The notes under the pieces are model-generated. The model was not told where the DNA came from. It worked only from the letters and a program-made list of their open reading frames with translations, and searched no databases. Positions 35,940-45,147 of a DNA stretch of 64,000 bases are shown one piece after another (the stretch's first letter is position 1; each line of letters starts with the position of its first letter). Made by a program: the position numbers and the translations under genes. The stretch is from NCBI RefSeq assembly GCF_014207745.1, contig NZ_JACHJB010000003.1, positions 1 through 64,000 on the forward strand. The letters are read 5' to 3'. The stretch comes from Nonomuraea muscovyensis (GTDB lineage: Bacteria > Actinomycetota > Actinomycetes > Streptosporangiales > Streptosporangiaceae).

Positions 35940-36116
35940 GCTTGCCGTTCTTCTTCGCCAGGCCATGCCTTCGCGGGTTCGCAGGTGCCCGAGGTTGGCC
36001 TCGAACTCGGCGACCATGGCCAGGGTCTGCAGGAACCGCCGCCCGAACGGGTTGTTCCAGTCGTAGACGGACGCGTCAGTGACGGCCACATCCGAGCGTC
36101 CCGCCCGCCATCGCAC
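35940..36116 (-). pseudogene. Serine recombinase (resolvase) fragment
   Basis: The frame reads VYDWNNPFGRRFLQTLAMVA, then EFEANLGHLRTREGMAWRR, the helix-E region of small serine recombinases. The catalytic Ser region and an in-frame HTH are missing. Sequence beyond (36117-36334) shows no gene. Confidence 0.65.
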
Positions 36117-36334
36117 GACCTTCGCCCGGGTCCGCTCCAGCGGGATCGCCGCTTCCGCGGGCGCGGCGGCGTGAAAGAGGCCGCCGACTGTGCCGGCGGC
36201 GCGGGAGGAGGCGGCCCACGTTCGGGTGCCGGCTCCGACGAAGGGGACCGTTCACCGAGCTGTGAACGGCCCCCTCCATCACCTCGAACGTCGCTCGCTT
36301 GCCCCGAGCGACCAGACCCCCGCGCCCGCCCCGG

Positions 36335-37180
36335 TCAGAGCGCGAAGTCCACGGCGAACCTCTGGTACACCTGCTCCTTGGCCGCCTTCGCCCTGGGCGA
36401 GTAGGCGGCGTAGAAGGACTTGCCGCATTCCAGGTCCTTCAGCGCCGCCTTGATCTCCTTCTCCAGGTACGGCTTGGCCTGCTCCGGCTTCAGCTGCGGC
36501 ATCAAGGCCAGGGTGCGGCCCTCGGGCACCTTCGGCAGCGGGCTCTTGCGCAGTTTCTTGGCGACCTGCGTGGCCTGCTTCGTGAACGCCGACCGACCGC
36601 CTTCGGCCAGGGCCGAAGGCCTGGTGTCGCTGATGTCGAGGCACGCGCCGAACTGCTTACCGAGCTGCGCGAGCCGCTCGTCCTTGTCGAGAGCGGCCAC
36701 GGACTTGTCCAGTGCCGCGTTGAGCTGGGTGAGGTAGTCGCCCCGCTGCGAGGTGACGGTGAGGCCCAGGTGCTTCTCGGCCGCCTCGGCGAAGCAGGCG
36801 TCGTCGGCCGCGCGCCATTTCTTGAGCTCGTCCGCCGGCATCGCCATCAGGTTCTTGTTGTTCACGCTTTCCCCGGACACCGGGTTGACCGCCGGGTCAC
36901 GCGGATAGACCAGCTTGGACCAGACGCCGAACCCGTACTTGGCCCGGTACGCGCGCAGCGCCTCATGGTCGCCGGCCAGCCGCTCGAGCTCTCCCGGCTG
37001 CCACTTGCGCTTGACGATCGGCTCGGCCAGGTAGGTGAGCCCCTTCTCCTGCATGCAGGCCACCCTGGTCTCCTCCATGGCGGCCTTCTTCTCGTAGGCG
37101 GCCTGCGTCTCCGGCGAGGGGAGACCGCTGAACGTACCGATGAGCAGGGTGGCTGCGACGGCCTTCGCTGCGATCAACAT
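36335..37180 (-). CDS. Secreted hypothetical protein
   Basis: 281 residues from ATG 37180 with AAGGAG 7 bases upstream. The signal peptide is MLIAAKAVAATLLIGTFSG, cleaved near SPETQA. The mature part is helical and charged, with four Cys in VACMQEKGL, DACFAEA, GACLDIS and LECGKSF. It lies 110 bases downstream of the CU044_5270-type gene on the same strand, so it may be co-transcribed with the sigma factor locus. No family recognised. Confidence 0.7.
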   Translation of the reverse strand: MLIAAKAVAATLLIGTFSGLPSPETQAAYEKKAAMEETRVACMQEKGLTYLAEPIVKRKWQPGELERLAGDHEALRAYRAKYGFGVWSKLVYPRDPAVNPVSGESVNNKNLMAMPADELKKWRAADDACFAEAAEKHLGLTVTSQRGDYLTQLNAALDKSVAALDKDERLAQLGKQFGACLDISDTRPSALAEGGRSAFTKQATQVAKKLRKSPLPKVPEGRTLALMPQLKPEQAKPYLEKEIKAALKDLECGKSFYAAYSPRAKAAKEQVYQRFAVDFAL

Positions 37181-37290
37181 GGTTTGCTCCTTCACTTGGG
37201 CATGCGAAACCGCGCATGCGAAACGGGCGCATGCGCAACAGCGGCATGCGAAACAGAACTTCCGGCCTAAAGGCCGGATCGGGGAAAGTC

Positions 37291-38358
37291 TCAGCAGGGG
37301 ATCTGCATGCGGGACGCGTTCGGCGACACCTCGGGCAGACCGGGGACGACATCGACGGTGAGCACCGCGGTGCCGTTCGCCGTGCCCTTCCTCTTGATGA
37401 CCTCGCCGAAGGGCAGTTTCGCCTTTCTGTCCCTGGTGTTCACCGTGCGCTCGCCCAGGTAGCGATAGGTGCGCCCGTCGAAGATGAGGTCCGAGCGAGT
37501 GCCGTCGCCCTGGTCCATCCCGACGGCCAGGCCGGGCCGGCCGGCGACGTCCACGGTGCCGGGGATGAGCACGATGCCGTCCAGCCCCGCGGCCACCTGG
37601 TAGAGCGCGGCGCTCAGGCTGGGGCGAACCACCGACTCGGCGACCAGGCCCTGGAGGGAGGACCACATGCGCAGCGGATCCGCGCCCGTGTCGGCCACGA
37701 TCCTCGCGCGCACCTGCGCGGGGTCCGTGGGCCAGCTGCGCAGCCGAGCGTAGGCCGGTTGGCCGGGGCAGGTCGCGGGCTCGTACACGGTGTCCTCGAC
37801 GCCATGGTCCCAGCGGTTGCGGGGCGCCGGTCCCGTGGCCGACACGGCCTGCTCGCGGCTCAGCCAGGGTCTGCCGACGTCGGCGGCCTCCCAGCGTTCC
37901 TCGTTGACCAGCACCTTGCTGTACTGCAGCGTGCCGGCCTCGTCCGCCGTGAACAGGCTGCGCTGGGTCAGCCTCCTGGTGTGCACGTACTGGCCGCGGG
38001 CCGGCACTGTGTCCGGCTGCTCGGCGGCGGCCCGCGCGGCCAGCTTGAGCAGCGTCTGAGCGTCGGCGGGAGGCGCGGCGAGCGGGTTGCCCGGATCGGA
38101 GCCGCCCAGGCCCACCTGGGCGGCGAGGATGCCGACGGTGAGTGCCGCCGCCATGGCGCCGGCCAGGGCGACTCGCCTGGTACGCAGGAAGGCGCCGGAA
38201 CGGGCGAGCACCCCACGGCCACGCGGACGGGCGAGCACTCCCCGTCCGCCGGGACGGGCGACCGTGGACATCAGGGCAGCCCGGGAGGCCGCCAGGTCGT
38301 GCGCGCTCGGCTCGGGCGTGTCGGCCCACAGGCGGCCGAGCTCCTCCATCTCATTCAT
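37291..38358 (-). CDS. CU044_5270 family membrane protein, probable anti-sigma partner
   Basis: 355 residues: a cytoplasmic N-terminus (MEELGRLWADTPEPSAHDLA), one transmembrane helix (VALAGAMAAALTVGILAAQV) and a large extracytoplasmic domain ending EVSPNASRMQIPC. This layout is that of the CU044_5270 family, usually encoded immediately after an ECF sigma factor and taken as a sensor or anti-sigma factor. The start overlaps the sigma gene by 8 bases, so translational coupling is likely. A GRGVLARP/GRGVLARS duplication occurs just before the helix. Confidence 0.85.
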   Translation of the reverse strand: MNEMEELGRLWADTPEPSAHDLAASRAALMSTVARPGGRGVLARPRGRGVLARSGAFLRTRRVALAGAMAAALTVGILAAQVGLGGSDPGNPLAAPPADAQTLLKLAARAAAEQPDTVPARGQYVHTRRLTQRSLFTADEAGTLQYSKVLVNEERWEAADVGRPWLSREQAVSATGPAPRNRWDHGVEDTVYEPATCPGQPAYARLRSWPTDPAQVRARIVADTGADPLRMWSSLQGLVAESVVRPSLSAALYQVAAGLDGIVLIPGTVDVAGRPGLAVGMDQGDGTRSDLIFDGRTYRYLGERTVNTRDRKAKLPFGEVIKRKGTANGTAVLTVDVVPGLPEVSPNASRMQIPC

Positions 38359-38917
38359 GGTCTGTCCCTTCCAGAGCCTGCCGGATCTTCTTGCGCGCCC
38401 GGTTGAGCCGGGAGCGGACAGTCCCGACCGGGACGTCCAGCGCCTCGGCCACCTCCTCGTACGTCAGCCCCGCCCACGCCACCAGCAGCAGCGTGTCCCG
38501 GTCGCCGGCGCCTAACCCGGCCAGGGCCGCCACCAGCGGCTTGTTCACCGCGAGCGTGCTCACGCCGTCCTCCACCAGCCCGCCGCCGATCTCCACCGGG
38601 TGTACGCCACCACGCACGTACGCCCGGTAACGGGCCGCCTCGCGCCTGCGCCTCTTGCCGATCACGTTCGAGGCGATGCCGTACAACCAGGGCCGGGCGT
38701 CGGCCTGGCAGGACCGGTAGCGGTGCCGGTGCTCGAACGCCGCCAGGAACGTCTCGGAGACCACGTCCTCGGCCGCTTCCGGACCGAGCCTGCGGGCCGC
38801 GTAACGGTGCAGGGCGGGAGCATGCCGGTCGAACAGCGCGGCGAATGCCTGCGGCTCCCGCAGGGAGCGGCGGATCAGGTCGGTGTCGGCGGCCTCGGCT
38901 GTCGCCGGTTCGGCCAT
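38351..38917 (-). CDS. ECF-type RNA polymerase sigma factor
   Basis: 188 residues from ATG 38917 (AAGGAG upstream; a longer frame to 38983 lacks support). Region 2 is FAALFDRHAPALHRYAARRL with the -10-binding helix AFEHRHRYRSCQADARPWLY; region 4 is AGLTYEEVAEALDVPVGTVR, then SRLNRARKKIRQALEG. It should direct RNA polymerase to a small regulon in response to the signal handled by the overlapping CU044_5270-type gene. Ordinary length for the family. Confidence 0.93.
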   Translation of the reverse strand: MAEPATAEAADTDLIRRSLREPQAFAALFDRHAPALHRYAARRLGPEAAEDVVSETFLAAFEHRHRYRSCQADARPWLYGIASNVIGKRRRREAARYRAYVRGGVHPVEIGGGLVEDGVSTLAVNKPLVAALAGLGAGDRDTLLLVAWAGLTYEEVAEALDVPVGTVRSRLNRARKKIRQALEGTDHE

Positions 38918-39160
38918 GAACGGTTCAGCTCCTTCGCGCGGGTGCGGGCAGATTCGCCTGTTCTTACCGCTGCTCCGCCGCAAAGTTCACACCGGAGCCC
39001 TGCGATTTCTGCTCAGCCGCGGCCCCAGCCGTACCCCCTTGACGCCGTGCAGCAGGCGGCGCCGCCCGGCCGGCCCGGTGCAGCGCTGGGGGCAGAGGGC
39101 CGCTTCACCGGCGGACACGCGGGTGTCCCGGCGCAACCACGCACGCTGCACCTGAGCGGC

Positions 39161-39250
39161 CTGCTCCCCGCGCACGCGGGGATGGTCCTCTGTCGCGCGG
39201 CGTGGTGCAGTCTGGGGACGTGTCTCCCGCGCACGCGCGGGGACGGTCCC
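39161..39250 (+). CRISPR. Orphan degenerate CRISPR repeat pair
   Basis: A near-complete repeat at 39161-39189 (CTGCTCCCCGCGCACGCGGG then GATGGTCCT) and a second with indels at 39220-39250 (GTGTCTCCCGCGCACGCGCG then GGGACGGTCCC) flank a 30-base spacer. Orientation matches array 2. No cas genes or leader are adjacent. The rest of 38918-39400 has no supported gene. Confidence 0.75.
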
Positions 39251-39406
39251 GTGGCCAGGACGCCGGGGCGGGTCTCCGACTCGTGCTCGGGGCTGCGGCC
39301 ACGGGAGTGGTGCAAGAGTTTGGCCTGGTGACAGGCGTGGTGTCGTGAGATGAAGACGGCCATCGCGTGATCCTTCGAGTGCAATCGAAGATCAAAGGAG
39401 ATGGCG

Positions 39407-39545
39407 ATGGCCGTAGACAGCAGTGTGACGCCTGAGCAGTGGCTGGCGAAGCAGATCGAGGCAAGCAACCCCGATGTGTTGCGATCCATGGTGAAGACCA
39501 TGGCCGAGGCGTTGATGTCGGCGTATGGGGCGCGAGAAAGGGTGG
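39407..39545 (+). pseudogene. IS256-family transposase, N-terminal fragment
   Basis: The frame begins after AAAGGAG with MAVDSSVTPEQWLAKQIEAS, then NPDVLRSMVKTMAEALMSA. This is the start of Mutator/IS256 transposases. Similarity is lost at about 39540, where a gene on the opposite strand begins to overlap. No DDE core is present. Confidence 0.7.
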
Positions 39546-39577
39546 CCGCGCCAGAAGTGGTAGAGCAGTGCTCCAGG

Positions 39578-40147
39578 CTAGTAGCGGTGCGGTCCGACGT
39601 GCCCCTCGAACAGCTTGCACCGCGCCGGCTCGTCCGCATACGGGGAGCGCGGGTCGGGGTGGGGGTCGGCGCGTTCGGCCGGGCACGGCGGCAGCGTGAG
39701 GAGCTCGCGGGCGCGGAGGTCCCAGCGGATCCAGACGAACCGGTCCGGCCCGGGCAGCACCTGGACGTGCGCCGCGTGGGCGCCCGGGTGACCGGGCTGC
39801 AGTTCGCACCCGTAGACGGCCTTGCGCTCGTGCCTGCCGCCCTCGGCCAGCAGAGCCCACTCGGCGTCGGTGAGGACGTTGTAGTGCGGGCAGTCCTGTT
39901 CGCCAGTGTGCCGTTGCAGGCCGGTGGCCACCGCGGCCGCCAGCCCGGCCGCGGTGAAAACCTGATGCACGGCGTCGTGGACCAGCTCGACGTCGTCGTC
40001 GCTCAGCTCGATCGCGCCGAGCTGGTCGGCCAGCAGCCGCACGTGGGTGGCGAAGTGTCGGCAGGCGTCGACCAGCGCCGTCACCGGAGCCACCGTGTCG
40101 TGTGGGCCATCGTGCGGTGGGTCGGCCGGCGCGTCCTGGTACGTCAC
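39578..40147 (-). CDS. Hypothetical protein with two CxLxxGHxGxH-like motifs
   Basis: 189 residues from GTG 40147, cytosolic. The C-terminal half carries CELQPGHPGAHAAHVQVLPG and the end CKLFEGHVGPHRY, two copies of a Cys/His motif common in small actinobacterial proteins and possibly metal-binding. The N-terminal half is helical (VTALVDACRHFATHVRLLAD). It lies between IS256 and IS5 remnants but shows normal high-GC codon use. Function unknown. Confidence 0.6.
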   Translation of the reverse strand: MTYQDAPADPPHDGPHDTVAPVTALVDACRHFATHVRLLADQLGAIELSDDDVELVHDAVHQVFTAAGLAAAVATGLQRHTGEQDCPHYNVLTDAEWALLAEGGRHERKAVYGCELQPGHPGAHAAHVQVLPGPDRFVWIRWDLRARELLTLPPCPAERADPHPDPRSPYADEPARCKLFEGHVGPHRY

Positions 40148-40295
40148 AACGGTCCACGCTACGCCCTCCGACTGCGCGCACGGCGAACGGCTATGCCGCC
40201 ATAGCGTGTCGAGGCCGCTGGTTAGAGCCAGCCGTTAGATCGCGGCGATCATCTCCTCAACCTGCGCTCGAACCTGCTGGCCGAACTGCTGTCCA

Positions 40296-41240
40296 TGGCG
40301 GAGCCGATGGCGCGCCGGCTTGTCCAACGCGATGATGTGGCGCCTTCGCACCGGCAGCCCGTGGCGGGATCTGCCCGCCGAGTACGGGCCGTGGTCCACC
40401 GTCTACGACAGGTTCCGGTCGTGGGCGATGGCGGGCGTCTTCGAGCACCTGAGGCAGGCGGTGATCCCTGGTGCCGCGGCCCGCGGGCAAGCCGACCTCG
40501 ATCTGGTCAGTGTGGACTCCACTACGGTCCGCGCCCACCACCATGCCGCCGGATGGCCTTGACGGCGAGTTGCTCAAGGCGCTGGAGGAGGCCGCCGAAC
40601 AGGAAAGAGGGCTGCGCCGAAGGGGCAAAACCCTCAAGACGGCGGACCCGGTGGCGAAGATGGCGGTGAAGGCGGGGACACGTACGGGGACGGACGCCGG
40701 CGGTTACGACTGCGGCGCAGTATCCGGCTGAAGGCGGCCGAGCTGGGCCGCTCGCGAGGTGGGCTGACCAGCAAGGTCCACCTGTCCGCCGACCGGCGAT
40801 GTCGTCCGTTGTCCTTCGTCCTGACCCCCGGCCAGGCGGGAGACAGTCCGCAGTTTCGCGCCGTCCTGGCCCGGATCAAGGTCCGCCTGCCTGTCGGCCG
40901 ACCACGCACCCGCCCGGGTGCGGTGGCCGCCGACGGGGCGTACTCATCCCGCGCAACCACGCCTATCTGCGAAAGCGCTGTATCAAGGCCGCCATCCTAG
41001 AGAAGGCCGCCCAGGCGGTCCACCGCAAGAAACGCGGATCCCGCGGCGGACGCCCGGTCAGCCATGATCCGGATCTCTACAAGCAGCGCAACACGGTGGA
41101 ACACTGCATCAACCGGATCAAGGAGTGGCGCGGGTTGGCCTTCCGCTTCGACAAGGCTCCCGAAAGCTATCTCGCTGGCCTTCATCTCCGAGGAGCCATC
41201 TTGTGGATCCGAAGCCTTCAACGCACCGCGCGACGAACAA
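40296..41240 (+). pseudogene. IS5-family transposase, fragmented by several frameshifts
   Basis: Pieces appear in order in changing frames: MMWRLRTGSPWRDLPAEYGP, then WSTVYDRFRSWAMAGVFEHL and VSVDSTTVRAHHHAAG (first Asp); LGRSRGGLTSKVHLSADRRC and LSFVLTPGQAGDSPQF; AVAADGAYSSR (second Asp); and NTVEHCINRIKEWRGLAFRF (Glu region). At least three frame changes are needed, near 40560, 40730 and 40945. The 3' end at about 41240 runs directly into an integrase remnant on the other strand. Confidence 0.82.
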
Positions 41241-41284
41241 AGCCGGGCGGCCGGACGCTGCCCTCGCTTCTGGAGCCGGTACGC

Positions 41285-41420
41285 AGCCATTGAGCCAGAG
41301 CGAGACGGCCGCGTGGCGGAGGTCATATGGTCGGCTGGCGAGCGGTGAGGCGATCTGAGCGGGTGTGAGGGCGAGGGTGCGCGCCTCCTGTTCCTTGATA
41401 GGGATGGTGAAATCTGGCAC
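41285..41420 (-). pseudogene. Third tyrosine-recombinase remnant
   Basis: The frame reads QEARTLALTPAQIASPLASR, then PYDLRHAAVSLWLNGCVPAP and breaks off, having only the R-H-x-x-S box. It is closely similar to the same segment of the integrase at 26781-28143. The catalytic Tyr part has been replaced by IS5 sequence. Downstream (about 41437-41475) a short stretch (GGCCGTTTGTCGCTGGTC) also occurs near 26252, next to the first integrase. Confidence 0.65.
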
Positions 41421-41658
41421 TGCATGTATGCGTTGCGGGCCGTTTGTCGCTGGTCGGGATGCACACGGGATGGATCCGAGGGCGTTTCCCCAGGTGGGCG
41501 CGGATGCGTGGCCGTACGGCGTGGCGGTGGGCTCGTTCGATCTGGGCGCCGCTGGGAAGGCACGACGCTGAAGTGCGGGCCACGCAACGGACCTGCCTGA
41601 GCGATAGCGGGAGCCGAGCCGCGGTGATGGGTCCGAGCCGACCCATCACCGCGCTCTG

Positions 41659-43125
41659 CTATCCGGCGAGGGCTGCCAGCTTGACGGCTGCCGCAGGGGC
41701 GATGCCCAGCTCGGCCGCCGCTGCCATCACCGCGTCGGCGGGGTTGGTGTGCCGGTCGAGGTGGCGGGTGGTGGCGGCGACGAGCTTGGCGGGGGTGTCC
41801 GGCGGCAGGCCGAAGTCGTCGGTGATGGCGCGCACGGCCAGGGTGACCGAGCAGACTCCGGTTTCGGGCAGGTCGAGCTGGACGTCGCGGGCGGCCGCCC
41901 AGTCTCCGGCCAGGGCGGCGACGACGGAGCGGGCCTGCTCGTAGCCGGTGGCCAGCAGAAAGGTGGGAGCGCGGCCGTAGCTCTTCATTCCGATGGCGTA
42001 GTAGCCGGGCTCGGGGTGGGCCAGTTCGTCGACGCCGTGGGGGCGGACGGTGCCGCAGGAGTGGTCGTTGGGGTCGATCAGGGGAGCGAGCAGGCGGGTG
42101 GTGCCGAGGATGGGGTCCAGGTCGAGGCGCAGCTCGGCGGCGATGGAGTGGTCCGGCCGGTAGCCGGTGGCGGCGACGACGTGGTCGGCTTTGATGGTCC
42201 GGTCGGGGGCTCCGGGCCGGCGGGAGCGGAGTTCGACGGTGCCGTTGTTCAGGACGTGGACGGCGTTCACCGTGAAGCCCGCTGCCAGCTCGACGAGGCC
42301 CTTGTCGACGAGCAGGCGCAGGCCCGAGCCGAGGGAGCCGCGGGCGGGCAGGGCGTCGTCGTCCCCGCCGCCGTAGGCGCGGTCGGGCGCGTCGGCGCGG
42401 ACGGCCCAGGTGACGCGGGTGCCGGGCGCCTGCTCCACCAGGTCGGCGAACGCGAGGAGCGTGGTGGCGGCCGAGTGTCCGGCCCCGACCACCACCGTGT
42501 GCCTGCCCGTGAACCGGTCGCGGTCGGCGCCGAGCACGTCGGGCAGCGCGTCCTCGATCCAGTCGGCCGCCTCATGCTCGCCGTGGGCGGGCAGGCCGTT
42601 GGCGCCGAGCACGTTCGGGGTCGCCCAGGTGCCGGAGGCGTCGATCACCGCTCGCGCGGTGATCTCGCTGCCGTCCTGCATCCGCACGACGAACGGTGCG
42701 GTCTCGCGGCCGGCTGTCCGGAGCCGGTCGACGTCCAGGCGGCTGATCGCGGACACGCGCGCCCCGTAGCGGACCTGCGGAGCGATGACGTCGAGCCCGG
42801 CCAGCGGCTCCATGTAGGCGGAGACGAGATCCTGGCCGGTGGGCAGCGCCTCGAGGTCGGGCGCCGTCCATCCGGAGGCGTGCAGCAGGCGCACCGCGGC
42901 GGCGTCGGTGTTGTAGCGCCACGGGCTGAACATGCGCACGTGTCCCCACTGGCGCACCGAGGAGCCGGCGACGGGACCGGACTCCAGGACGACGAAGGGC
43001 AGGCCACGCTCGATCAGGTGGGCGGCCGCGGCCAAGCCGACCGGCCCGGCGCCGATCACGACGACCGGCAGAGCTGCGCCGGACTGATCGACTTCGGGCA
43101 GGACGAGGTCAGGCTGATGAGGCAT
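41659..43125 (-). CDS. FAD/NAD(P)-dependent flavoprotein monooxygenase
   Basis: 488 residues. The N-terminal FAD-binding Rossmann motif VVVIGAGPVGLAAAAHLIER and a second dinucleotide-binding motif VVVGAGHSAATTLLAFADLV make this a two-dinucleotide-binding-domain flavoprotein. The ATGYRPD motif near residue 340 is typical of flavin monooxygenases and thioredoxin-reductase-like enzymes. It is the third gene of an operon and overlaps the BASS permease by 17 bases. With an ArsR-type regulator and a second flavoprotein upstream, a role in oxidising an arsenical or other toxic thiol-reactive compound is plausible, but the substrate is unknown. Confidence 0.75.
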   Translation of the reverse strand: MPHQPDLVLPEVDQSGAALPVVVIGAGPVGLAAAAHLIERGLPFVVLESGPVAGSSVRQWGHVRMFSPWRYNTDAAAVRLLHASGWTAPDLEALPTGQDLVSAYMEPLAGLDVIAPQVRYGARVSAISRLDVDRLRTAGRETAPFVVRMQDGSEITARAVIDASGTWATPNVLGANGLPAHGEHEAADWIEDALPDVLGADRDRFTGRHTVVVGAGHSAATTLLAFADLVEQAPGTRVTWAVRADAPDRAYGGGDDDALPARGSLGSGLRLLVDKGLVELAAGFTVNAVHVLNNGTVELRSRRPGAPDRTIKADHVVAATGYRPDHSIAAELRLDLDPILGTTRLLAPLIDPNDHSCGTVRPHGVDELAHPEPGYYAIGMKSYGRAPTFLLATGYEQARSVVAALAGDWAAARDVQLDLPETGVCSVTLAVRAITDDFGLPPDTPAKLVAATTRHLDRHTNPADAVMAAAAELGIAPAAAVKLAALAG

Positions 43126-43978
43126 CAGGCGAGATCCTTTCCAACAGGGCGCTCTTGCGCAGGAGGACGAGGGCGAGCGCGGCGACGGCGTACATGACCA
43201 GGGCGTAGGCCAGCACGGTGAGGCTGACCCGGGTGGCGTCGGCCGACAGCCCGGCCACCAGCAGCGCCAGCGACAGGTTGCGGACGGTGGTGGTCATCGC
43301 CACCGCTCGCCGGGCGGCCGGGGTGGCCAGGGCGGGGGTGGCGTAGGCGGCCAGGCACACCAGCGACAGCAGGGCGAAGGTGGCGTAGCCGGTGGCGGGG
43401 ATGGCGGCCAGCTGGGTGGCGGTGGTGGCGAGGATGTAGCCGGTCATCGTCACCAGCAGCAGGTCGGCCACCCTGCGGCTGAGCTTGTGCACCCGCTCGG
43501 CGAGGGTCGGTCGGCGGGCGCGCAGCCACATGCCCGCTGCGATGGGGATCAGCTGGGCGATGAGCATGGCGACCACCTGGGCGGTGGCGGCGCCGCCGAT
43601 GGCCGCGCCGGCGTAGGGCGCGGCCAGGCTCCAGGCGGGCACGGCGAGCAGTCCGAGCACGGCGAGCGCGCCCTGCAGGCTGACCCCCAGGGCCAGATCG
43701 CCGCGGGCGTGGTAGGCCAGCAGCGTCCCGGTGCCGCCGCCGGGTGCTGCGGCGGCGAGCACGATCCCGTAGGCGACCGGCCCGTCCAGGGCCAGCCCGT
43801 GCACCAGCGCCACCGCCACAGCCGGCACCACGGCGACGTTCACCGCGGTGGCCGCCGCCAGCGCGTGCGGGCGGCGCAGCAAGGTGGTGAAGCCTTCCAC
43901 GGTGAGCGCGGTGCCGATGGTGAGCATGGTCGCCACCAGCAGCATGACCAGGCCGGCGGTGACGACCGGGGGCCCCAC
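43109..43978 (-). CDS. Bile acid:sodium symporter (BASS)-family permease
   Basis: 289 residues from GTG 43978, with GGAGGGG 7 bases upstream; starts 2 bases after the preceding stop. It has eight to ten hydrophobic helices with the BASS features PAVAVALVHGLALDGPVAYG and AAPGGGTGTLLAYHARGDLA. ACR3 arsenite exporters belong to the same superfamily but are longer, and their Cys motif is not seen here. Sandwiched between two flavoproteins under an ArsR regulator, it may export the product of those enzymes. Membrane topology certain, substrate not. Confidence 0.78.
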   Translation of the reverse strand: MGPPVVTAGLVMLLVATMLTIGTALTVEGFTTLLRRPHALAAATAVNVAVVPAVAVALVHGLALDGPVAYGIVLAAAAPGGGTGTLLAYHARGDLALGVSLQGALAVLGLLAVPAWSLAAPYAGAAIGGAATAQVVAMLIAQLIPIAAGMWLRARRPTLAERVHKLSRRVADLLLVTMTGYILATTATQLAAIPATGYATFALLSLVCLAAYATPALATPAARRAVAMTTTVRNLSLALLVAGLSADATRVSLTVLAYALVMYAVAALALVLLRKSALLERISPDASSA

Positions 43979-43980
43979 GG

Positions 43981-45102
43981 TCAGGCCCCTCCGAAGACCG
44001 CGGCCGCGCTGCCGCGCACGTGGGCGGCCAGCGGGGCGGTGACGTATTCGGCGTCGTGGATCACCCCGCGCAGGGTGTTGGAGGCGAAGGAGCGCTGGAA
44101 CTCCAGGCCGACGTAGACGAGCCCGGGGCAGGTGGTGGAGATGCCGCCCGCGTGCAGGGGCGCGCCGGTGTCGTCGAGGGCGCCGAGCGGGCGCAGGTAG
44201 CCGAGGTTCGGCCGGTAGCCGGTGGCGAACAGCACGGTGTCGACCCGCTCGGGCGTGCCGTCGGCCCAGATCACCCGGTCGCCGTCGAAGCCGGTGAACA
44301 TGGGCTTGCGGTCCCACCGGCCGGCCTCGAACGCGGCCTGGTAGTGGCCCTCGTCGAGCACCAGGGGTGCGCTGAGCAGCGGTGCCAGCCAGGCGGGCGG
44401 AAGCTGGTCGAAGCCGGTGGTGGTGAGCCAGTGGTGGATGTCGTGCCCGCCGATGACCTGGGGCGCGAAGGCGATGGGGGCATGGGTGGCCAGGGTGACG
44501 GTGGCGACCTCGGCGAGTTCGTGCCCGACCTGGACGGCGGAGTTGCCGCCGCCGACGACGACGACACGCCGGCCGGTGTACGACTTGGGCTCGCGGTAGT
44601 CGGCCACGTGCAGCAGCCGCCCCGTGAAGGCGTCCTGGCCGGGCAGGGCCGGAACGTGCGGGTTGCCGAAGGAACCGCTGGCCGCCACCACGCCCCGGGC
44701 GTGCAGCTGCGAGCCGTCCGCGGTGCGCACGACGAAGCCGCCCCGGCCGTCGGGTTCGACGGCCTCCACCCGGGTCCGGGTACGGATCTCGCCGCCGCCG
44801 GCCTGCACCTGGTCGGCGAAGCGGGTCAGGTAGGTGACGACCTCGTCGCGGTGCGGGTGGTGGTCGGGATCGCCCGGGAACGGCAGGCCGGGCAGCGTGC
44901 TGTGCCGGGCGGGAGAGAACAGGGTGAGGCTGTCGTAGTACGCGGGCCACGAGCCGATGGCCTGGTCACCGGCCTCCAGGACGACGGGGCGCAGTCCGGC
45001 CTCCAACAGGGCGCGCGCGGCGGCCAGGCCGGACTGACCGCCGCCGATGACAACGACATCAAGGGTCTCGAACGCTTCCGAAGAACTCATGGCCCAGATC
45101 AT
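43981..45102 (-). CDS. ArsO-like NAD(P)H-dependent flavin monooxygenase
   Basis: 373 residues. FAD motif VVVIGGGQSGLAAARALLEA near the N-terminus, then SWPAYYDSLTLFSPARHSTL, the NADPH motif RRVVVVGGGNSAVQVGHELA and FATGYRPNLGYL. This combination is that of ArsO-type monooxygenases found in ars clusters. First gene of the operon arsO-like/BASS/flavoprotein. Two starts are possible: 45102 (GAGGAT immediately upstream) and 45090. It is divergent from the ArsR gene across a palindromic operator. The arsenic link is inferred from neighbours. Confidence 0.75.
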   Translation of the reverse strand: MIWAMSSSEAFETLDVVVIGGGQSGLAAARALLEAGLRPVVLEAGDQAIGSWPAYYDSLTLFSPARHSTLPGLPFPGDPDHHPHRDEVVTYLTRFADQVQAGGGEIRTRTRVEAVEPDGRGGFVVRTADGSQLHARGVVAASGSFGNPHVPALPGQDAFTGRLLHVADYREPKSYTGRRVVVVGGGNSAVQVGHELAEVATVTLATHAPIAFAPQVIGGHDIHHWLTTTGFDQLPPAWLAPLLSAPLVLDEGHYQAAFEAGRWDRKPMFTGFDGDRVIWADGTPERVDTVLFATGYRPNLGYLRPLGALDDTGAPLHAGGISTTCPGLVYVGLEFQRSFASNTLRGVIHDAEYVTAPLAAHVRGSAAAVFGGA

Positions 45103-45136
45103 ATCCTCAAATCATGAAATGACAATATGATGATCT
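45096..45136. promoter_or_regulatory. Palindromic operator between the flavoprotein operon and arsR-type gene
   Basis: Nested dyad symmetry: outer AGATCATAT (45096-45104) versus ATATGATGATCT (45125-45136), inner TCAAATCATGAAATGA (45107-45122). The AAATCATGA core is like known ArsR/SmtB operators. It is AT-rich in a GC-rich genome and overlaps both possible starts, so it should repress both directions. Confidence 0.65.
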
Positions 45137-45147
45137 GGGGTGATGCT

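Noticed and set aside
36335..38329. 664-residue minus-strand frame joining the secreted protein to upstream sequence
   Set aside because: Only the last 281 residues, after ATG 37180 with its ribosome site, are real; the upstream part is a shadow of the CU044_5270-type gene.
41749..43197. 482-residue plus-strand frame opposite the flavoprotein
   Set aside because: Antisense to a gene with two clear dinucleotide-binding motifs; the translation has no domain.
43109..44950. 613-residue frame extending the BASS permease upstream
   Set aside because: The upstream part lies within the ArsO-like gene in another frame; a strong ribosome site and GTG at 43978 define the true start.
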